From contig NZ_CP088297.1 in NCBI RefSeq assembly GCF_024666615.1, positions 1,860,001 to 1,924,000 of the forward strand: a DNA stretch of 64,000 nucleotides, given 5' to 3'. The notes under the pieces were generated by a model, which saw nothing but the letters and a program-made list of their open reading frames with translations, was not told the DNA's origin and did not search any database. This document shows, piece after piece, positions 19,316-28,554 of the stretch. The DNA comes from Aquabacterium sp. J223 (GTDB lineage: Bacteria > Pseudomonadota > Gammaproteobacteria > Burkholderiales > Burkholderiaceae_C). A program made the position numbers and the translations under genes. The number at the start of each line of letters is the position of its first letter. The first letter of the stretch is position 1.

Positions 19316-20458
19316 ATGAATTTCCTCAGCGAAGAGCAGATGATGTGGAAGTCCTCCATCGACCGCTGGGTCGACAAGGAGATCGGCCGCGAATACATCC
19401 GGCAGTGCGACATGGACCGCGTCTTTCCGTACGAGGCGTACAAGAAGGCGGCCACTCTCGGCCTGCATCGCCTGATGATCCCGGAAGCGGACGGCGGCGA
19501 CGGCGGCGACATCTTCTCGTATGCGCTGATGTGCGAGAGCCTGTCGCGTTACGGCGTGGACTTCTCGGTCGCCATCGCCGGCTCGACCTACACCGCGATG
19601 AACCTCGCGCTGCACGGCACGCCCGAGCAGAAGAAGAACTACCTGCCGCCCTTCATGCGCGGCGAGATCCAGTTCCCGATCTCGATGTCGGAGCCGGGCG
19701 CCGGTTCCGACGTCGCTAACGTGCAGACGCGTGCTGAGCGCCAGGGCGACCACTATGTGCTCAACGGCCAGAAGCTGTGGTGCAGCGGCGCCGGCAACGA
19801 CGGGGCGGTGATCCTGATGCTGGTGCGCACCTCCAAGGAGGGTGCGCGCAAGGACGGGCTGTCGGCCTTCATCATCCCGAACACCACGCCGGGCCTGACG
19901 ATCCGTCCGCTGAAGACCCTGGCGCGGCGCTCGGTGGTGACGACCGAGATCTTCCTCGACAACGTGAAGATCCCCGCCGACCAACTGCTCGGCAAGGAAG
20001 GCGACGGCTGGAACATCATCGCCGGCGAGCACCTGCAGCTCGAGCGCATCGCGGTGGCCGCCAGCTACGCCGGCAACGCCCAGGGCGCGGTCGACGACGC
20101 GCTGCGCTATGCCAAGGACCGGGTGCAGTTCAAGCAGCCGATCTTCGAGTTCCAGGTCATCCGGCACATGCTCGCGGACATGCAGACGCAGACCGACGCC
20201 GCGCGCCTGCTGGTCTACCGCGCAGCCGAGATGGCGGCCAAGGGCCAGCACTGCCGCAAGGAAGTCTCCATGGCCAAGCTGTTCGCCTCGGAGACGCTGC
20301 AGAACGTCTCGCGCATGGGCATGCAGATCATGGGCGGGCACGGCACGCTGCCCGAGTCCGACATGGAGCGCTATTTCCGCGAAGGCATGCAGTCGACCAT
20401 CGGCGCCGGCACCTCGCAGATCCAGCGCACGGTCATCGCGCAGGAAATGCGCGGCTGA
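19316..20458 (+). CDS. acyl-CoA dehydrogenase, IVD/LCAD-type base position
   Basis: The 380-residue enzyme opens MNFLSEEQMMWKSSIDRWVDKEIGREY and shows ISMSEPGAGSDVAN (about 122-135), GQKLWCSGAG and MGGHGTLPESDMERYFREG. The usual C-terminal glutamate is alanine (IGAGTSQIQR, about residue 364). A glutamate is present at about residue 243 in LQLERIAVA, where isovaleryl- and long-chain acyl-CoA dehydrogenases keep their base. It should therefore be active and may prefer branched or long acyl groups. It is monocistronic with an operator-like palindrome 41 bases upstream. A close relative lies at 55018-56169. Confidence 0.9.
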   Translation: MNFLSEEQMMWKSSIDRWVDKEIGREYIRQCDMDRVFPYEAYKKAATLGLHRLMIPEADGGDGGDIFSYALMCESLSRYGVDFSVAIAGSTYTAMNLALHGTPEQKKNYLPPFMRGEIQFPISMSEPGAGSDVANVQTRAERQGDHYVLNGQKLWCSGAGNDGAVILMLVRTSKEGARKDGLSAFIIPNTTPGLTIRPLKTLARRSVVTTEIFLDNVKIPADQLLGKEGDGWNIIAGEHLQLERIAVAASYAGNAQGAVDDALRYAKDRVQFKQPIFEFQVIRHMLADMQTQTDAARLLVYRAAEMAAKGQHCRKEVSMAKLFASETLQNVSRMGMQIMGGHGTLPESDMERYFREGMQSTIGAGTSQIQRTVIAQEMRG

Positions 20459-20523
20459 CCGGAGGGCGGCCCCTTGGGCCGCTCGCGCGGTGATTCTCCG
20501 AGCGGCGCTGCGGCCGCCGCCCG

Positions 20524-20548
20524 ACGCTGCCCCGGTGCGGGGCAGCGT
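20524..20548. terminator. strong hairpin between convergent genes
   Basis: A perfect 10-base stem (ACGCTGCCCC and GGGGCAGCGT) closes a 5-base loop, 8 bases before the stop of the converging crotonase gene. A smaller hairpin, GCGGCCC-CTT-GGGCCGC, sits at 20466-20482. Neither has a T run, so termination is likely but not certain. Confidence 0.55.
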
Positions 20549-20556
20549 GCCCCGAC

Positions 20557-21360
20557 TCAGCGGTTGGCCGACGGGAACTTGGGGGCGCGCTTCTCGCGTA
20601 CCGCGGCCACGCCCTCGGCCACGTCCTCGCCCATGAAGCACAGCATCTCCATCGCGAGCGAGCTCTCGAACACAGGCCGTGCCTGGTTGAACCACCCGTT
20701 GAGCGAGCGCTTAGTCAGCCGGATCGCCTGCTGGCTGCCGGCGGCGAGCTTGTCGGCCACCGCGAAGGCCTTGTCCATCAGCTCGGCGCGCGGCGCGCAC
20801 AGGCTCACCAGCCCGATGCGCTCTGCTTCCTTGCCGGAGATGAACTCCGCCGTGAGCAGATAGTACTTGGCCTTGGCCATGCCGCACAGCATCGGCCAGC
20901 AGATCGCCGCGTGGTCCCCTGCGGCGACGCCGAGCTTCACGTGACCGTCGGTGATGCGCGCCTCCTCGGCCATGATGCTGATGTCGGCAAGCATCGCCAC
21001 CGCCAGGCCGGCGCCGACGGCCACGCCGTTGATCGCCGAGATGATCGGCTTGTCGCAGGCCAGCATGTTGTAGACGACGTCGCCCGCTTCCTGCAGCACG
21101 TTGGCGACCACGCCGGCGTCGTGCACCATGCTCGCCACCCAGTCGAGGTCGCCCCCGGCCGAGAAGCCCTTGTCGCCGGCGCCGGTGATGATCGCGACCT
21201 TCGTCTTGGGGTCCTCGGCAACGACGCCCCACACCTTGGTCAGCTCCCAGTGCAGGCGGGCGTTGGTCGCGTTCAGCACCTCGGGGCGGTTGATGGTGAT
21301 GAGCAGGACGCCGTTGGCCCGGTGCTCGAACTTCAGGAACTGGAACTCGTCGTAGGTCAT
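20557..21360 (-). CDS. enoyl-CoA hydratase/isomerase family protein
   Basis: The 267-residue crotonase has KVAIITGAGDKGFSAGGDLDWV (oxyanion-hole region) and PIISAINGVAVGAGLAVAMLADISIM, followed by ARITDGHVKLGVAAGDHAA. The two glutamates of classical enoyl-CoA hydratase are replaced, the first by Ala in GAGLAVA and the second by His in DGHVKLG. A different chemistry such as isomerisation or hydrolysis is therefore possible. It is the last gene of a three-gene minus-strand unit with a hydratase-2 and an SDR, which would supply (R)-3-hydroxyacyl-CoA metabolism. Function is uncertain beyond the fold. Confidence 0.85.
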   Translation of the reverse strand: MTYDEFQFLKFEHRANGVLLITINRPEVLNATNARLHWELTKVWGVVAEDPKTKVAIITGAGDKGFSAGGDLDWVASMVHDAGVVANVLQEAGDVVYNMLACDKPIISAINGVAVGAGLAVAMLADISIMAEEARITDGHVKLGVAAGDHAAICWPMLCGMAKAKYYLLTAEFISGKEAERIGLVSLCAPRAELMDKAFAVADKLAAGSQQAIRLTKRSLNGWFNQARPVFESSLAMEMLCFMGEDVAEGVAAVREKRAPKFPSANR

Positions 21361-21396
21361 CGCAATTTCTTCGTGAATGGGAAGGGGGAGGGCGGT

Positions 21397-22254
21397 TCAG
21401 CGCAGCGTTGCGCGGCCGTTGTTGAGCACGACGACGTCGCGTTCGACCACGCGGGCGCGGAAGGACACCACCTTGCCGTCGACCCACATCTGGGTGCGGA
21501 TGGTCTCGCCCGGGTACACCGGCGATGAGAAGCGCACGTCGAAGCTGGCGATGCCCTGCGGGTCGCCGTCGCACACCGCGCGGGTCACCGCCCAGCCGGC
21601 GACGCCATAGGTGGCGAGCCCTTGCAGGATGGGCCGCTCGAAGCCGGCCGCGCGGCCGATGGCCGGCTCGGCGTGCAGCGGGTTGTAGTCGCCCGACAGG
21701 CGGTAGATCAGCGCGGCACGCGGCTTCGTCGCGAAGTCCACGCTGCGGTCCGGCGCGCGCGTCGGCAGTTCGTGCACCGCCTTCACCGGGCCCGTCGGTC
21801 CGCCGAAGCCGCCGTCGGCGCGGCAGAAGGTGGTCGCCGTCATCGTCGCGAGCGGCTCCTGGGTGGCGCTGTCCAGCACCGTGCGCTCGGAGTAGACGAG
21901 CATGCCCTTGCCGGCGCCCTTGTCGACGATGCCGGTGATGCGCGTGCGGCCAATGATCTCGCCCGCCGGCGGTAGCGGCTTGTGCAGCGTCAGCCCCTGC
22001 TCGCCGTGCACCAGACGCACCCAGTCGATGCCGCTGCGCGGGTCCTTCATCCACATGCCGGGGTGGCCCAGCACGACCGCCATCGTCGGCAGCACGCGCA
22101 GGTTCTTCTCGTAGACGAAGCGCAGCTCGGTCTCGTCCAGCGGGTCGGTGCCCAGGCCGATGCCGAGCGCATACAGCATCGTGTCGCGTTCGGTGTAGCG
22201 CTGGTGCACGTCCTCGAACGGCCATGCCATCAGCTTGTCGTAGTCGATTGCCAT
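21397..22254 (-). CDS. MaoC-family (R)-specific enoyl-CoA hydratase (hydratase 2 type)
   Basis: A 285-residue double-hotdog protein. The hydratase-2 signature YRLSGDYNPLH is at about residues 184-194, giving Asp189 and His194 as the catalytic pair. The N-terminal hotdog (YEKNLRVLPTMAVVLGHPGMW) is the non-catalytic half known from peroxisomal multifunctional enzyme 2. The start at 22254 follows GAGGAGCGACGAG. It hydrates trans-2-enoyl-CoA to (R)-3-hydroxyacyl-CoA. Its upstream neighbour is an SDR of the matching dehydrogenase type, so the two probably act as a split version of the eukaryotic enzyme. Confidence 0.9.
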   Translation of the reverse strand: MAIDYDKLMAWPFEDVHQRYTERDTMLYALGIGLGTDPLDETELRFVYEKNLRVLPTMAVVLGHPGMWMKDPRSGIDWVRLVHGEQGLTLHKPLPPAGEIIGRTRITGIVDKGAGKGMLVYSERTVLDSATQEPLATMTATTFCRADGGFGGPTGPVKAVHELPTRAPDRSVDFATKPRAALIYRLSGDYNPLHAEPAIGRAAGFERPILQGLATYGVAGWAVTRAVCDGDPQGIASFDVRFSSPVYPGETIRTQMWVDGKVVSFRARVVERDVVVLNNGRATLR

Positions 22255-22265
22255 CTCGTCGCTCC

Positions 22266-23186
22266 TCAAATCGGGTCCCACGAGAACACGGCGGCGGTGC
22301 TTTCGAGCGGAATGAAGTCGGGCCGCATCGCGGGCAGCACGCGCTCGGCGATGCTCTGCGGAGTCCAGCCTTCGCCGGCGTGCATGCCGCGTATCGGGCG
22401 CGGCTGGCTCATCAGGAAGATCTCGTTGGCGCGCACCGCGAAGATCTGTCCCGTCACCTCGTGGGCGGCGTCGCTCGCCAGGAAGGCGGCCATGGGCGCG
22501 ATCTTGGCGGTCTCCATCAGCTTGAGCTTCTCGACCCGCGCCTTCTGCTCCGGCGTCTCGGTGGGGATGGAGCCGATCATGCGGCTCCAGGCGAAGGGCG
22601 CGATGCAGTTGGAGCGCACCTTGTAGCGCTGCATGTCCAGCGCGATCGAGCGCGACAGCCCGGCGATGCCGAGCTTGGCAGCGGCGTAGTTGCCCTGGCC
22701 CACGTTGCCGATCAGGCCCGAGGTCGAGGTCATGTTAACGAAGGCGCCCGACTGCTGCGTCTTGAAGTGCGGGGCCGCGGCGCGCGAGACGTAGAAGCTT
22801 CCGTGCAGGTGCACGTCGATCACCGCGTGCCATTCCTCCGGCGACATGTTGAAGATCAGGCGGTCGCGCAGGATGCCGGCGTTGTTGACCACCACGTCGA
22901 TGCTGCCGAAGGTGTCGGCGGCGCACTCGATGATGCGCGCCGCGGACGCACGGTCCGACACGCTGTCGGTGTTCGCCACCGCCTGGCCGCCTGCGGCCTT
23001 GATCTCGTCGACCACCTGCTGCGCCGGCCCGCGGTCCATGCCTTCGCCGTTCACCGAGGCGCCGACGTCGTTGACCACCACCTTGGCGCCCTCGGCGGCC
23101 ATCAGCAGCGCGATGTCGCGTCCGATGCCGCGTCCCGCGCCCGTGACCACCGCAACCTTGTCACGCAGCATGCTGCTCTTGCTCAT
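22266..23186 (-). CDS. SDR oxidoreductase, (R)-3-hydroxyacyl-CoA dehydrogenase (MFE-2) type
   Basis: The 306-residue protein shows the NAD(P) motif TGAGRGIG (15-22), NNAG (101-104) and the catalytic pair Tyr167/Lys171 in NYAAAK. It has the insertion NDVGASVNGEGMDRGPAQQVVDEI typical of the dehydrogenase domain of 17-beta-HSD4/MFE-2 enzymes. It is the first gene of a unit followed by a hydratase 2 and a crotonase. It is divergent from the acyl-CoA carboxylase, and the shared gap carries an operator-like palindrome at 23212-23233. It likely oxidises (R)-3-hydroxyacyl-CoA in the cytoplasm. Confidence 0.88.
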   Translation of the reverse strand: MSKSSMLRDKVAVVTGAGRGIGRDIALLMAAEGAKVVVNDVGASVNGEGMDRGPAQQVVDEIKAAGGQAVANTDSVSDRASAARIIECAADTFGSIDVVVNNAGILRDRLIFNMSPEEWHAVIDVHLHGSFYVSRAAAPHFKTQQSGAFVNMTSTSGLIGNVGQGNYAAAKLGIAGLSRSIALDMQRYKVRSNCIAPFAWSRMIGSIPTETPEQKARVEKLKLMETAKIAPMAAFLASDAAHEVTGQIFAVRANEIFLMSQPRPIRGMHAGEGWTPQSIAERVLPAMRPDFIPLESTAAVFSWDPI

Positions 23187-23211
23187 CCGAGGAAGCTCCT
23201 TCGTTTTTCCA

Positions 23212-23233
23212 ATCTAACTAACAAGTGTTAGAT
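23212..23233. promoter_or_regulatory. operator-like palindrome, site C of a recurring motif
   Basis: ATCTAAC and GTTAGAT form 7-base arms over 22 bases. The inner CTAACA-AG-TGTTAG (23218-23231) fits the recurring core. It lies 26 bases upstream of the SDR start on the minus strand and about 100 bases before the carboxylase GTG, so one protein could control both divergent units. Confidence 0.65.
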
Positions 23234-23333
23234 GCTATGGTAACCTCGCCGGGTGGCCCTGGCAATTCGACCGGGCCGATTGATACACCGCGTACGGGAG
23301 TACAGGGATGTTGTTGAAAAAGGGAAGCCGTCG

Positions 23334-24941
23334 GTGACGATTCTTGCCACGCACGTGTCGACCTCGGAGCCGGAGTTCGAAAGCAACCGCAGCGCCTACC
23401 AGGCGCTCATCGCCGACCTGCATGCACGGCGGCAGCGCGCACTGGCCGGCGGCCCGCCGAAGGCGCGCGAGAAGCACCTGGCGCGCAACAAGATCCTGCC
23501 GCGGGACCGCGTCGAGGCCTTGCTCGACCCCGGCTCGCCCTTCCTCGAGATCGCCACGCTGGCCGGCGACGGGCTGTACGAGGGCGTGCCGCCGGGCGCC
23601 AGCATCATCACCGGCATCGGCCTGATACACGGCCGGCCCTGCATGGTGATCGCGAACGACGCCACCGTGAAGGGCGGCACCTACTACGGCATGACGTGCA
23701 AGAAGCACGTGCGCGCCCAGCAGGTGGCGTGGCAGCACCGGCTGCCCTGCATCACGCTCGTCGACAGCGGTGGCGCCTTCCTGCCCGACATGGCGAACAT
23801 CTTTCCCGACGTCGGGCAGTTCGGGACCATCTTCAACAACCAGGTCCGCATGTCCGCCGAGGGCATCCAGCAGATCGCGGTCGTGATGGGGCCGTGCACG
23901 GCCGGCGGCGCCTACATCCCCGCGCTGTGCGACGAGGTCGTCATCGTGCGGGGGCAGGGCTACATGTACCTGGGCGGCCCCGAGCTGACCTTCGCCGCCA
24001 CCGGCGAGACGGTCGACGCCGAATCGCTGGGCGGCGCGCTGATGCACAGCAGCGTGAGCGGCGTCACAGACCACATCGCCGAGAACGACCGCCATGCGCT
24101 GGCGATCACCCGCGAGATCGTGCGCAACCTCGGCGAGCCGCCCAAGCCGCGCTGGACGCGCAGCCCCTCGCTGCCGCCGCGCTTCGACCCGCACGAGATC
24201 CACGGCATCATCAGCCGCGACCCGAAGATCCCGACCGACACGCGCGAGATCCTCGCGCGCTTCGTCGACGACAGCCGCTTTCAGGAGTTCAAGCCGCTGT
24301 TCGGCGACACGCTGCTCACCGGCTTCGCGCGCATCCACGGCCACGAGATCGGCATCCTCGCCAACCAGGGCGTGCTGTTCCCCGAGAGCGCCGACAAGGC
24401 GGCCCACTTCATCGACCTGTGCTGCCAGCGCGACATTCCGCTGCTGTTCATGGCCGACGTGACCGGCTTCATGGTGGGCCGCGCCGCCGAGCAGGCCGGC
24501 ATCGCCAAGGCCGGCGCCAAGATGATCACCGCCATGGCCTCGGCCAACGTGCCGAAGTACACCATCATCATCGGCGCGTCCTACGGCGCCGGCTACCTCG
24601 CGATGTGCGGCCGGCCCTTCAACCCGCACGCCATGTTCTGCTGGCCCAGCGGACGCTCCGCGATCATGGGACCGGAGCAGGCGGCGACCGTGATGGCGCT
24701 GGTGCGCCGCCAGATCAACAAGGCCGAGGGCCGCGAGTGGTCGCCCGAGGAGGAAGAGGCCTTCAAGGCCCCCGTGCGCAAGATGTACGAGGACTTCCAG
24801 CCGGCCTACAACTTCTCGTCCAACCTGTGGGCCGACGACGTCATCGACCCCGTCGAGACGCGCGACGTGATGGGGCTGCTGCTCGACCTCGCGTCGCGCA
24901 CCGCGGCCAAGCCCACGTCCTTCGGCGTCTTCCGGTTCTAG
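23334..24941 (+). CDS. acyl-CoA carboxylase, carboxyltransferase (beta) subunit
   Basis: The 535-residue product resembles the beta subunit of methylcrotonoyl- and geranyl-CoA carboxylases. It has KNKILPRDRVEALLDPGSPFLE-like N-terminal segments, VDSGGAFLPDM, AYIPALCDEVVIV, and later GNQGVLF-like and ITGFMVG-like motifs (here LANQGVLFPES and VTGFMVGRAAEQAG), plus SYGAGYLAMCGR. It transfers the carboxyl group from biotin to an acyl-CoA. The GTG at 23334 is chosen over an upstream GTG at 23253 because the latter would add about 27 residues unlike the family and AGGGAAG precedes 23334. The alpha subunit follows. Which acyl-CoA is used cannot be decided from sequence here. Confidence 0.88.
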   Translation: MTILATHVSTSEPEFESNRSAYQALIADLHARRQRALAGGPPKAREKHLARNKILPRDRVEALLDPGSPFLEIATLAGDGLYEGVPPGASIITGIGLIHGRPCMVIANDATVKGGTYYGMTCKKHVRAQQVAWQHRLPCITLVDSGGAFLPDMANIFPDVGQFGTIFNNQVRMSAEGIQQIAVVMGPCTAGGAYIPALCDEVVIVRGQGYMYLGGPELTFAATGETVDAESLGGALMHSSVSGVTDHIAENDRHALAITREIVRNLGEPPKPRWTRSPSLPPRFDPHEIHGIISRDPKIPTDTREILARFVDDSRFQEFKPLFGDTLLTGFARIHGHEIGILANQGVLFPESADKAAHFIDLCCQRDIPLLFMADVTGFMVGRAAEQAGIAKAGAKMITAMASANVPKYTIIIGASYGAGYLAMCGRPFNPHAMFCWPSGRSAIMGPEQAATVMALVRRQINKAEGREWSPEEEEAFKAPVRKMYEDFQPAYNFSSNLWADDVIDPVETRDVMGLLLDLASRTAAKPTSFGVFRF

Positions 24942-24953
24942 TCCGGGAATCGC

Positions 24954-26962
24954 ATGCAGCGGATCCACAAAGTCCTGATCGCGAACCGCGGCGAGATCGC
25001 CTGCCGCATCGCGCGCACCTGCCGGCGCCTCGGCGTCGCCGTGGCCACCGTGCACTCCGCGGCCGACCGCCGCGCCCGCCACGTGCGCGAGATCGGCGAA
25101 TCGGTCGAGCTGGGCGGTGCCGCGCCGGCCGACAGCTACCTGCGCATCGACGCCCTCGTCGCCGCGGCGCAAAGGGTCGGCGCCGATGCGGTCCATCCCG
25201 GCTACGGCTTCGTCTCGGAGAACCCCGACTTCGTGCGTGCCCTGGACGCCGCCGGTCTGTGCTTCATCGGCCCCACCGCCGAGACCATGGAGCGGGTGGG
25301 CGGCAAGGCCAACGCCAAGCTCGAGGCCGCGCGCCTGGGCGTACCGGTGATTCCTGGCAGCGACGGCGGGATGAGCGACCCCGCGGCCGTCGCGCGGCTG
25401 GTGCGCGGCATGAAGCTGCCGGTGCTGCTGAAAGCGGTGGCCGGCGGCGGCGGTCGGGGCATGGCGGTGATCGACAGCCTCCAAGGGCTCGAGCTGCGCA
25501 TCGAGAGCGCGATGCGCGAGTCGCAGAAGGCCTTCGGCAACGGCGAGCTGATCGTCGAGCGCTACCTGCCCCTCGTGCGCCACCTCGAAGTCCAGGTGGC
25601 CGGCGACGGCCACGGCAACGCCATCCACCTGTTCGAGCGCGAGTGCACGCTGCAGCGGCGCCACCAGAAGGTCATCGAGGAAGCGCCCTCGGCGGGACTG
25701 CCGCCGGCGCTGCGCGAAGCCGTCCTCGCCGACGCGGTGAAGCTGGCGCGCGGCGTTGGCTACCGCGGGCTGGGCACGGTGGAGTTCGTCGTCGCCGGCG
25801 ATCAGCACTATTTCCTCGAAGTGAACCCGCGGCTGCAGGTCGAGCACCCGGTGACCGAGGCGGTGACCGGCCTCGACCTGGTCGAGCTGCAACTGCGCAT
25901 CGCAGACAGCGGACGGCTGTCCCTCGTGCAGGACGCGGTGCGCTGCGACGGCCATTCCTTCGAGGCACGGCTGTGCGCCGAGGACCCCGCGGCCGGCTTC
26001 CTGCCGGCGACCGGCCGACTCAAACTGGTCGACTTCTCGCGGTGCGGGCTGCGCGTCGAATCGGGCGTCGACAGCGGCGACGAGATCTCGCCGCACTACG
26101 ACTCGATGATCGCCAAGCTGATCTCGCACGGCGCCGACCGCGAGGCCGCGCGTGGCGCGCTGGTGGCTGGGCTGGGCCGCAGCGCCGTGGTCGGGCTCGC
26201 GACCAACCGTGCCTTCCTGCAGGCGCTGCTCGACTGGCCGCAGACGCGCGACGCGAGCTTCCACACGCGGCTGATCGACGAACGGCACGCCCGGGGGGCG
26301 CCGCGGCGGCGACCGAAGTGCCCATCGAGCACCTGTGCGGCGTCGCCTTGCACTGGCTCGCACAGCGGCGCGTCGAGACCCCGGCGCTGGGCTGCTGGTC
26401 CGAGTGGGATGGCTTCACCGGCTGGCGCCTGCCGACCGGGCGCGGGCAGCCCGCGCCGCAGCCGGCGCTGGTGCTGAAGACGCCCGGCCGGGGCGGCGAA
26501 TGGCCAGTGCGCTTCTCGCAACGCGCGGTCGACGGTAGCCTGATGCTGGCCATCGGCGACCAGAACGAACGCGCGACGCTCACGCCGCTGGGCGGCGCGC
26601 GCCATCTGTTCGAATGCCGCGGCCGCGCGCTGGAGCTCATCATCGTCGGCGACGTGCAGCACGCCGAGGTGGCGAGCACGCTCGGCAGCGACGTGTTCAG
26701 CTGCTCGCCCTATCTCAGCGGCGCCGCAGGCGATGCGGCGGCCAGCGGGCAGCTGGGGGCGCCCATGATGGGCCGGGTGGTCGCGGTCAAGGCCGAGGCC
26801 GGCAGCAATGTCGTCGGCGGGCAGACCGTGGTGGTACTCGAGTCGATGAAGATGGAACTGCATCTGCAGGCGCCCTTCGACGGCACGCTGACCAGCCTGC
26901 GCTGCAAGGTCGGCGACATGGTCGAGCGCCACCAGGTGCTGGCCGAGGTCGCGGTGGCCTGA
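24954..26962 (+). pseudogene. acyl-CoA carboxylase biotin carboxylase/BCCP (alpha) subunit, frameshifted
   Basis: The first frame encodes the biotin carboxylase (KVLIANRGEIACRIARTCRRLG, the ATP-grasp GGGGRGMAV loop, VNPRLQVEHPVTEAVTGLDLV). It runs to LIDERHARG and loses frame at a G run near 26295-26300. The remainder continues in another frame as AAATEVPIEHLCGVALHWLA to the biotinyl domain, with ESMKMEL (biotinyl lysine codon 26849-26851), and ends at 26962. One missing G restores a 669-residue protein of normal alpha-subunit length. It carboxylates biotin with ATP and bicarbonate. If the shift is real, the carboxylase would lack its biotin carrier. Confidence 0.85.
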
Positions 26963-27414
26963 TGGAGCTGGGTTCGCCCGAAGAACTCGCGACGCGCTGG
27001 GTTCCGTTCGCCCACGTGTCGGCCTATGCCCGCGCGCTCGGCCTGGGCGCGGTCGACGTCAGCCCCGCGTGGTGCGTGGCCCGTCTCCCGTACGACGAGC
27101 GCTGGGTGCTCGACACGTCGACCGGCGTGATGCATGGCGCCGTCATCACCGGCATGCTCGACACGCTGTTCGGCTTCTCGATCAACGTGAAGCTGGGCCG
27201 CCTGCAGCCGATGGTGACCGTGGACCTGCGCGTCGACCACCTCAAGCGTCCCACGCCGCGGCGCGACCTCCTGGGCGGCGCTGTCTGTTATTCGATGACC
27301 GACGAATTCGCCTTCGTGCGCGGCGCGGCCTACCACGACAGCCCGGAAGATCCGGTGGCGACCGGCGTGGGCCTGTTCATGTTCACCGACAAGGCCGCGG
27401 GGAAGCCGCGATGA
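26962..27414 (+). CDS. PaaI-type hotdog thioesterase
   Basis: This 150-residue single hotdog domain has the VMHGAVITGMLDTLFGFSI helix segment (HGA in place of the common HGG) and TVDLRVDHLKRP. Related proteins hydrolyse acyl-CoA thioesters, freeing CoA. The ATG shares its A with the carboxylase stop (TGATG), and the end overlaps the next hotdog gene by 4 bases, so expression is tightly coupled to the carboxylase. The two hotdog genes together may form a heteromer or act on different intermediates. Confidence 0.85.
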   Translation: MELGSPEELATRWVPFAHVSAYARALGLGAVDVSPAWCVARLPYDERWVLDTSTGVMHGAVITGMLDTLFGFSINVKLGRLQPMVTVDLRVDHLKRPTPRRDLLGGAVCYSMTDEFAFVRGAAYHDSPEDPVATGVGLFMFTDKAAGKPR

Positions 27415-27845
27415 CGCTCGCCGCCACGCTCGTCCGCGCCAGGTTCGCCAACGACTGGAGCGTGCTGGTGCAGGCCATGCCCTTCGCGCGCTTCCTCGAC
27501 CTGCGCGTGGCGGTCGAGCGTGACGAATTCGTCTGCACGCTGCCCTTCGACCCGCAGCTCATCGGCAACCCGCGGCTGCCCGCGCTGCATGGCGGCGCCA
27601 CCGGCGGCTTCCTGGAGTGCGCCGGCCTGCTCTACATCGCCTGGGCGCGCGGCGGCGCGAGCTGGGCCACAACCATCGACCTGCACGTCGACTACCTGCG
27701 CTCCGGCCAGCCGCGCGACACGCACGCCGGCGTGGTGGTCGTGAAGCAGGGCCGGCGCCTGGTCAACCTGCGCGTCGAGGCCTGGCAGACGCACCGCGAC
27801 GAACCCATCGCGCTCGCCCAACTGCACTTTCACCTGAACGAGTGA
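27411..27845 (+). CDS. PaaI-type hotdog thioesterase
   Basis: A 144-residue hotdog protein with the family motif ALHGGATGGFLECAGLLYI and a TTIDLHVDYLRSGQPRDTHA strand pair. It starts at the ATG overlapping the TGA of the preceding hotdog gene (ATGA). It is only distantly similar to that neighbour, so the pair is not a simple recent duplication. Likely an acyl-CoA thioesterase in the cytoplasm; its substrate should be a product of the same operon. Confidence 0.85.
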   Translation: MTLAATLVRARFANDWSVLVQAMPFARFLDLRVAVERDEFVCTLPFDPQLIGNPRLPALHGGATGGFLECAGLLYIAWARGGASWATTIDLHVDYLRSGQPRDTHAGVVVVKQGRRLVNLRVEAWQTHRDEPIALAQLHFHLNE

Positions 27846-27849
27846 ACGC

Positions 27850-28530
27850 ATGAACGACGATCTTGCGGCTTGCATCTCGCCGGGTCGCTGCATCGACAGC
27901 GACCATCCCGCCGTGACCGCGTTTGCGCAGGAGGTCGCGGCGGCGTCGCTGCCCGCGCGCGAGATCGCGGTGCGCTTGTACGAGGCCGTGCGCGACCGCT
28001 TCCCCTACGACCCCTACCGCATCGACACCACGCTGGCCGGCTTCAAGGCGAGCGCCGTCGTCGAGGGCGGCCGCGGCTTCTGCATCACCAAGGCCGCGCT
28101 GCTCGCCGCCGCGGCCCGCGCGCTGAGGGTGCCGGCGCGCCTGGGCTTCGCCGACGTGCGCAACCACCTCAGCAGCCCGCGGCTGCGCGAGATGATGGGC
28201 TCCGACCTGTTCGTGTTCCACGGCTACACGGAGCTGTGGCTGGACGGCCGCTGGGTCAAGGCGACGCCGGCCTTCAACCGCTCGCTGTGCGAGAGGGCCG
28301 GCATCCTGCCGCTGACCTTCGACGGCTACAACGATTCGGTGTTCCACCCCTTCGACGCCAGCGGCCGGCGCCACATGGAGTACGTGCGCGAGCGCGGCAG
28401 CTTCGCCGACGTGCCGCACGAGCAGCTGGTGACGGCGTGGATGCAGCACTACCCGGCGGTGGTCGACCGGCGGCGCGCGTTCGATCGCCAGGCCGACTTC
28501 GAACGCGAGGTCGGGGGACGCGCCGCATGA
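27850..28530 (+). CDS. transglutaminase-like (TGc) domain protein
   Basis: The 226-residue protein contains a cysteine in EGGRGFCITKAALLAAAARALRVPARLGFADVRNH (Cys78) and a histidine in FHGYTELWLDGRWVKATPAFN (His124), the first two members of the papain-like Cys-His-Asp triad. The third position is Thr139 rather than Asp. Such domains are cysteine peptidases or acyltransferases. It lies 4 bases after a thioesterase gene and before an aminotransferase, an unusual place for this fold. Its role in acyl-CoA metabolism, perhaps an amide or ester hydrolysis step, is inferred only from position. Confidence 0.75.
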   Translation: MNDDLAACISPGRCIDSDHPAVTAFAQEVAAASLPAREIAVRLYEAVRDRFPYDPYRIDTTLAGFKASAVVEGGRGFCITKAALLAAAARALRVPARLGFADVRNHLSSPRLREMMGSDLFVFHGYTELWLDGRWVKATPAFNRSLCERAGILPLTFDGYNDSVFHPFDASGRRHMEYVRERGSFADVPHEQLVTAWMQHYPAVVDRRRAFDRQADFEREVGGRAA

Positions 28531-28554
28531 GCGCGCAGCGCCGAGGGTAGTCGA

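Noticed and set aside
23235-26363. A 1042-codon open frame on the minus strand
   Set aside because: It lies antisense to the carboxylase subunits, is rich in Arg, Ala, His and Gly with no domain, and arises from the strong GC bias at third positions.
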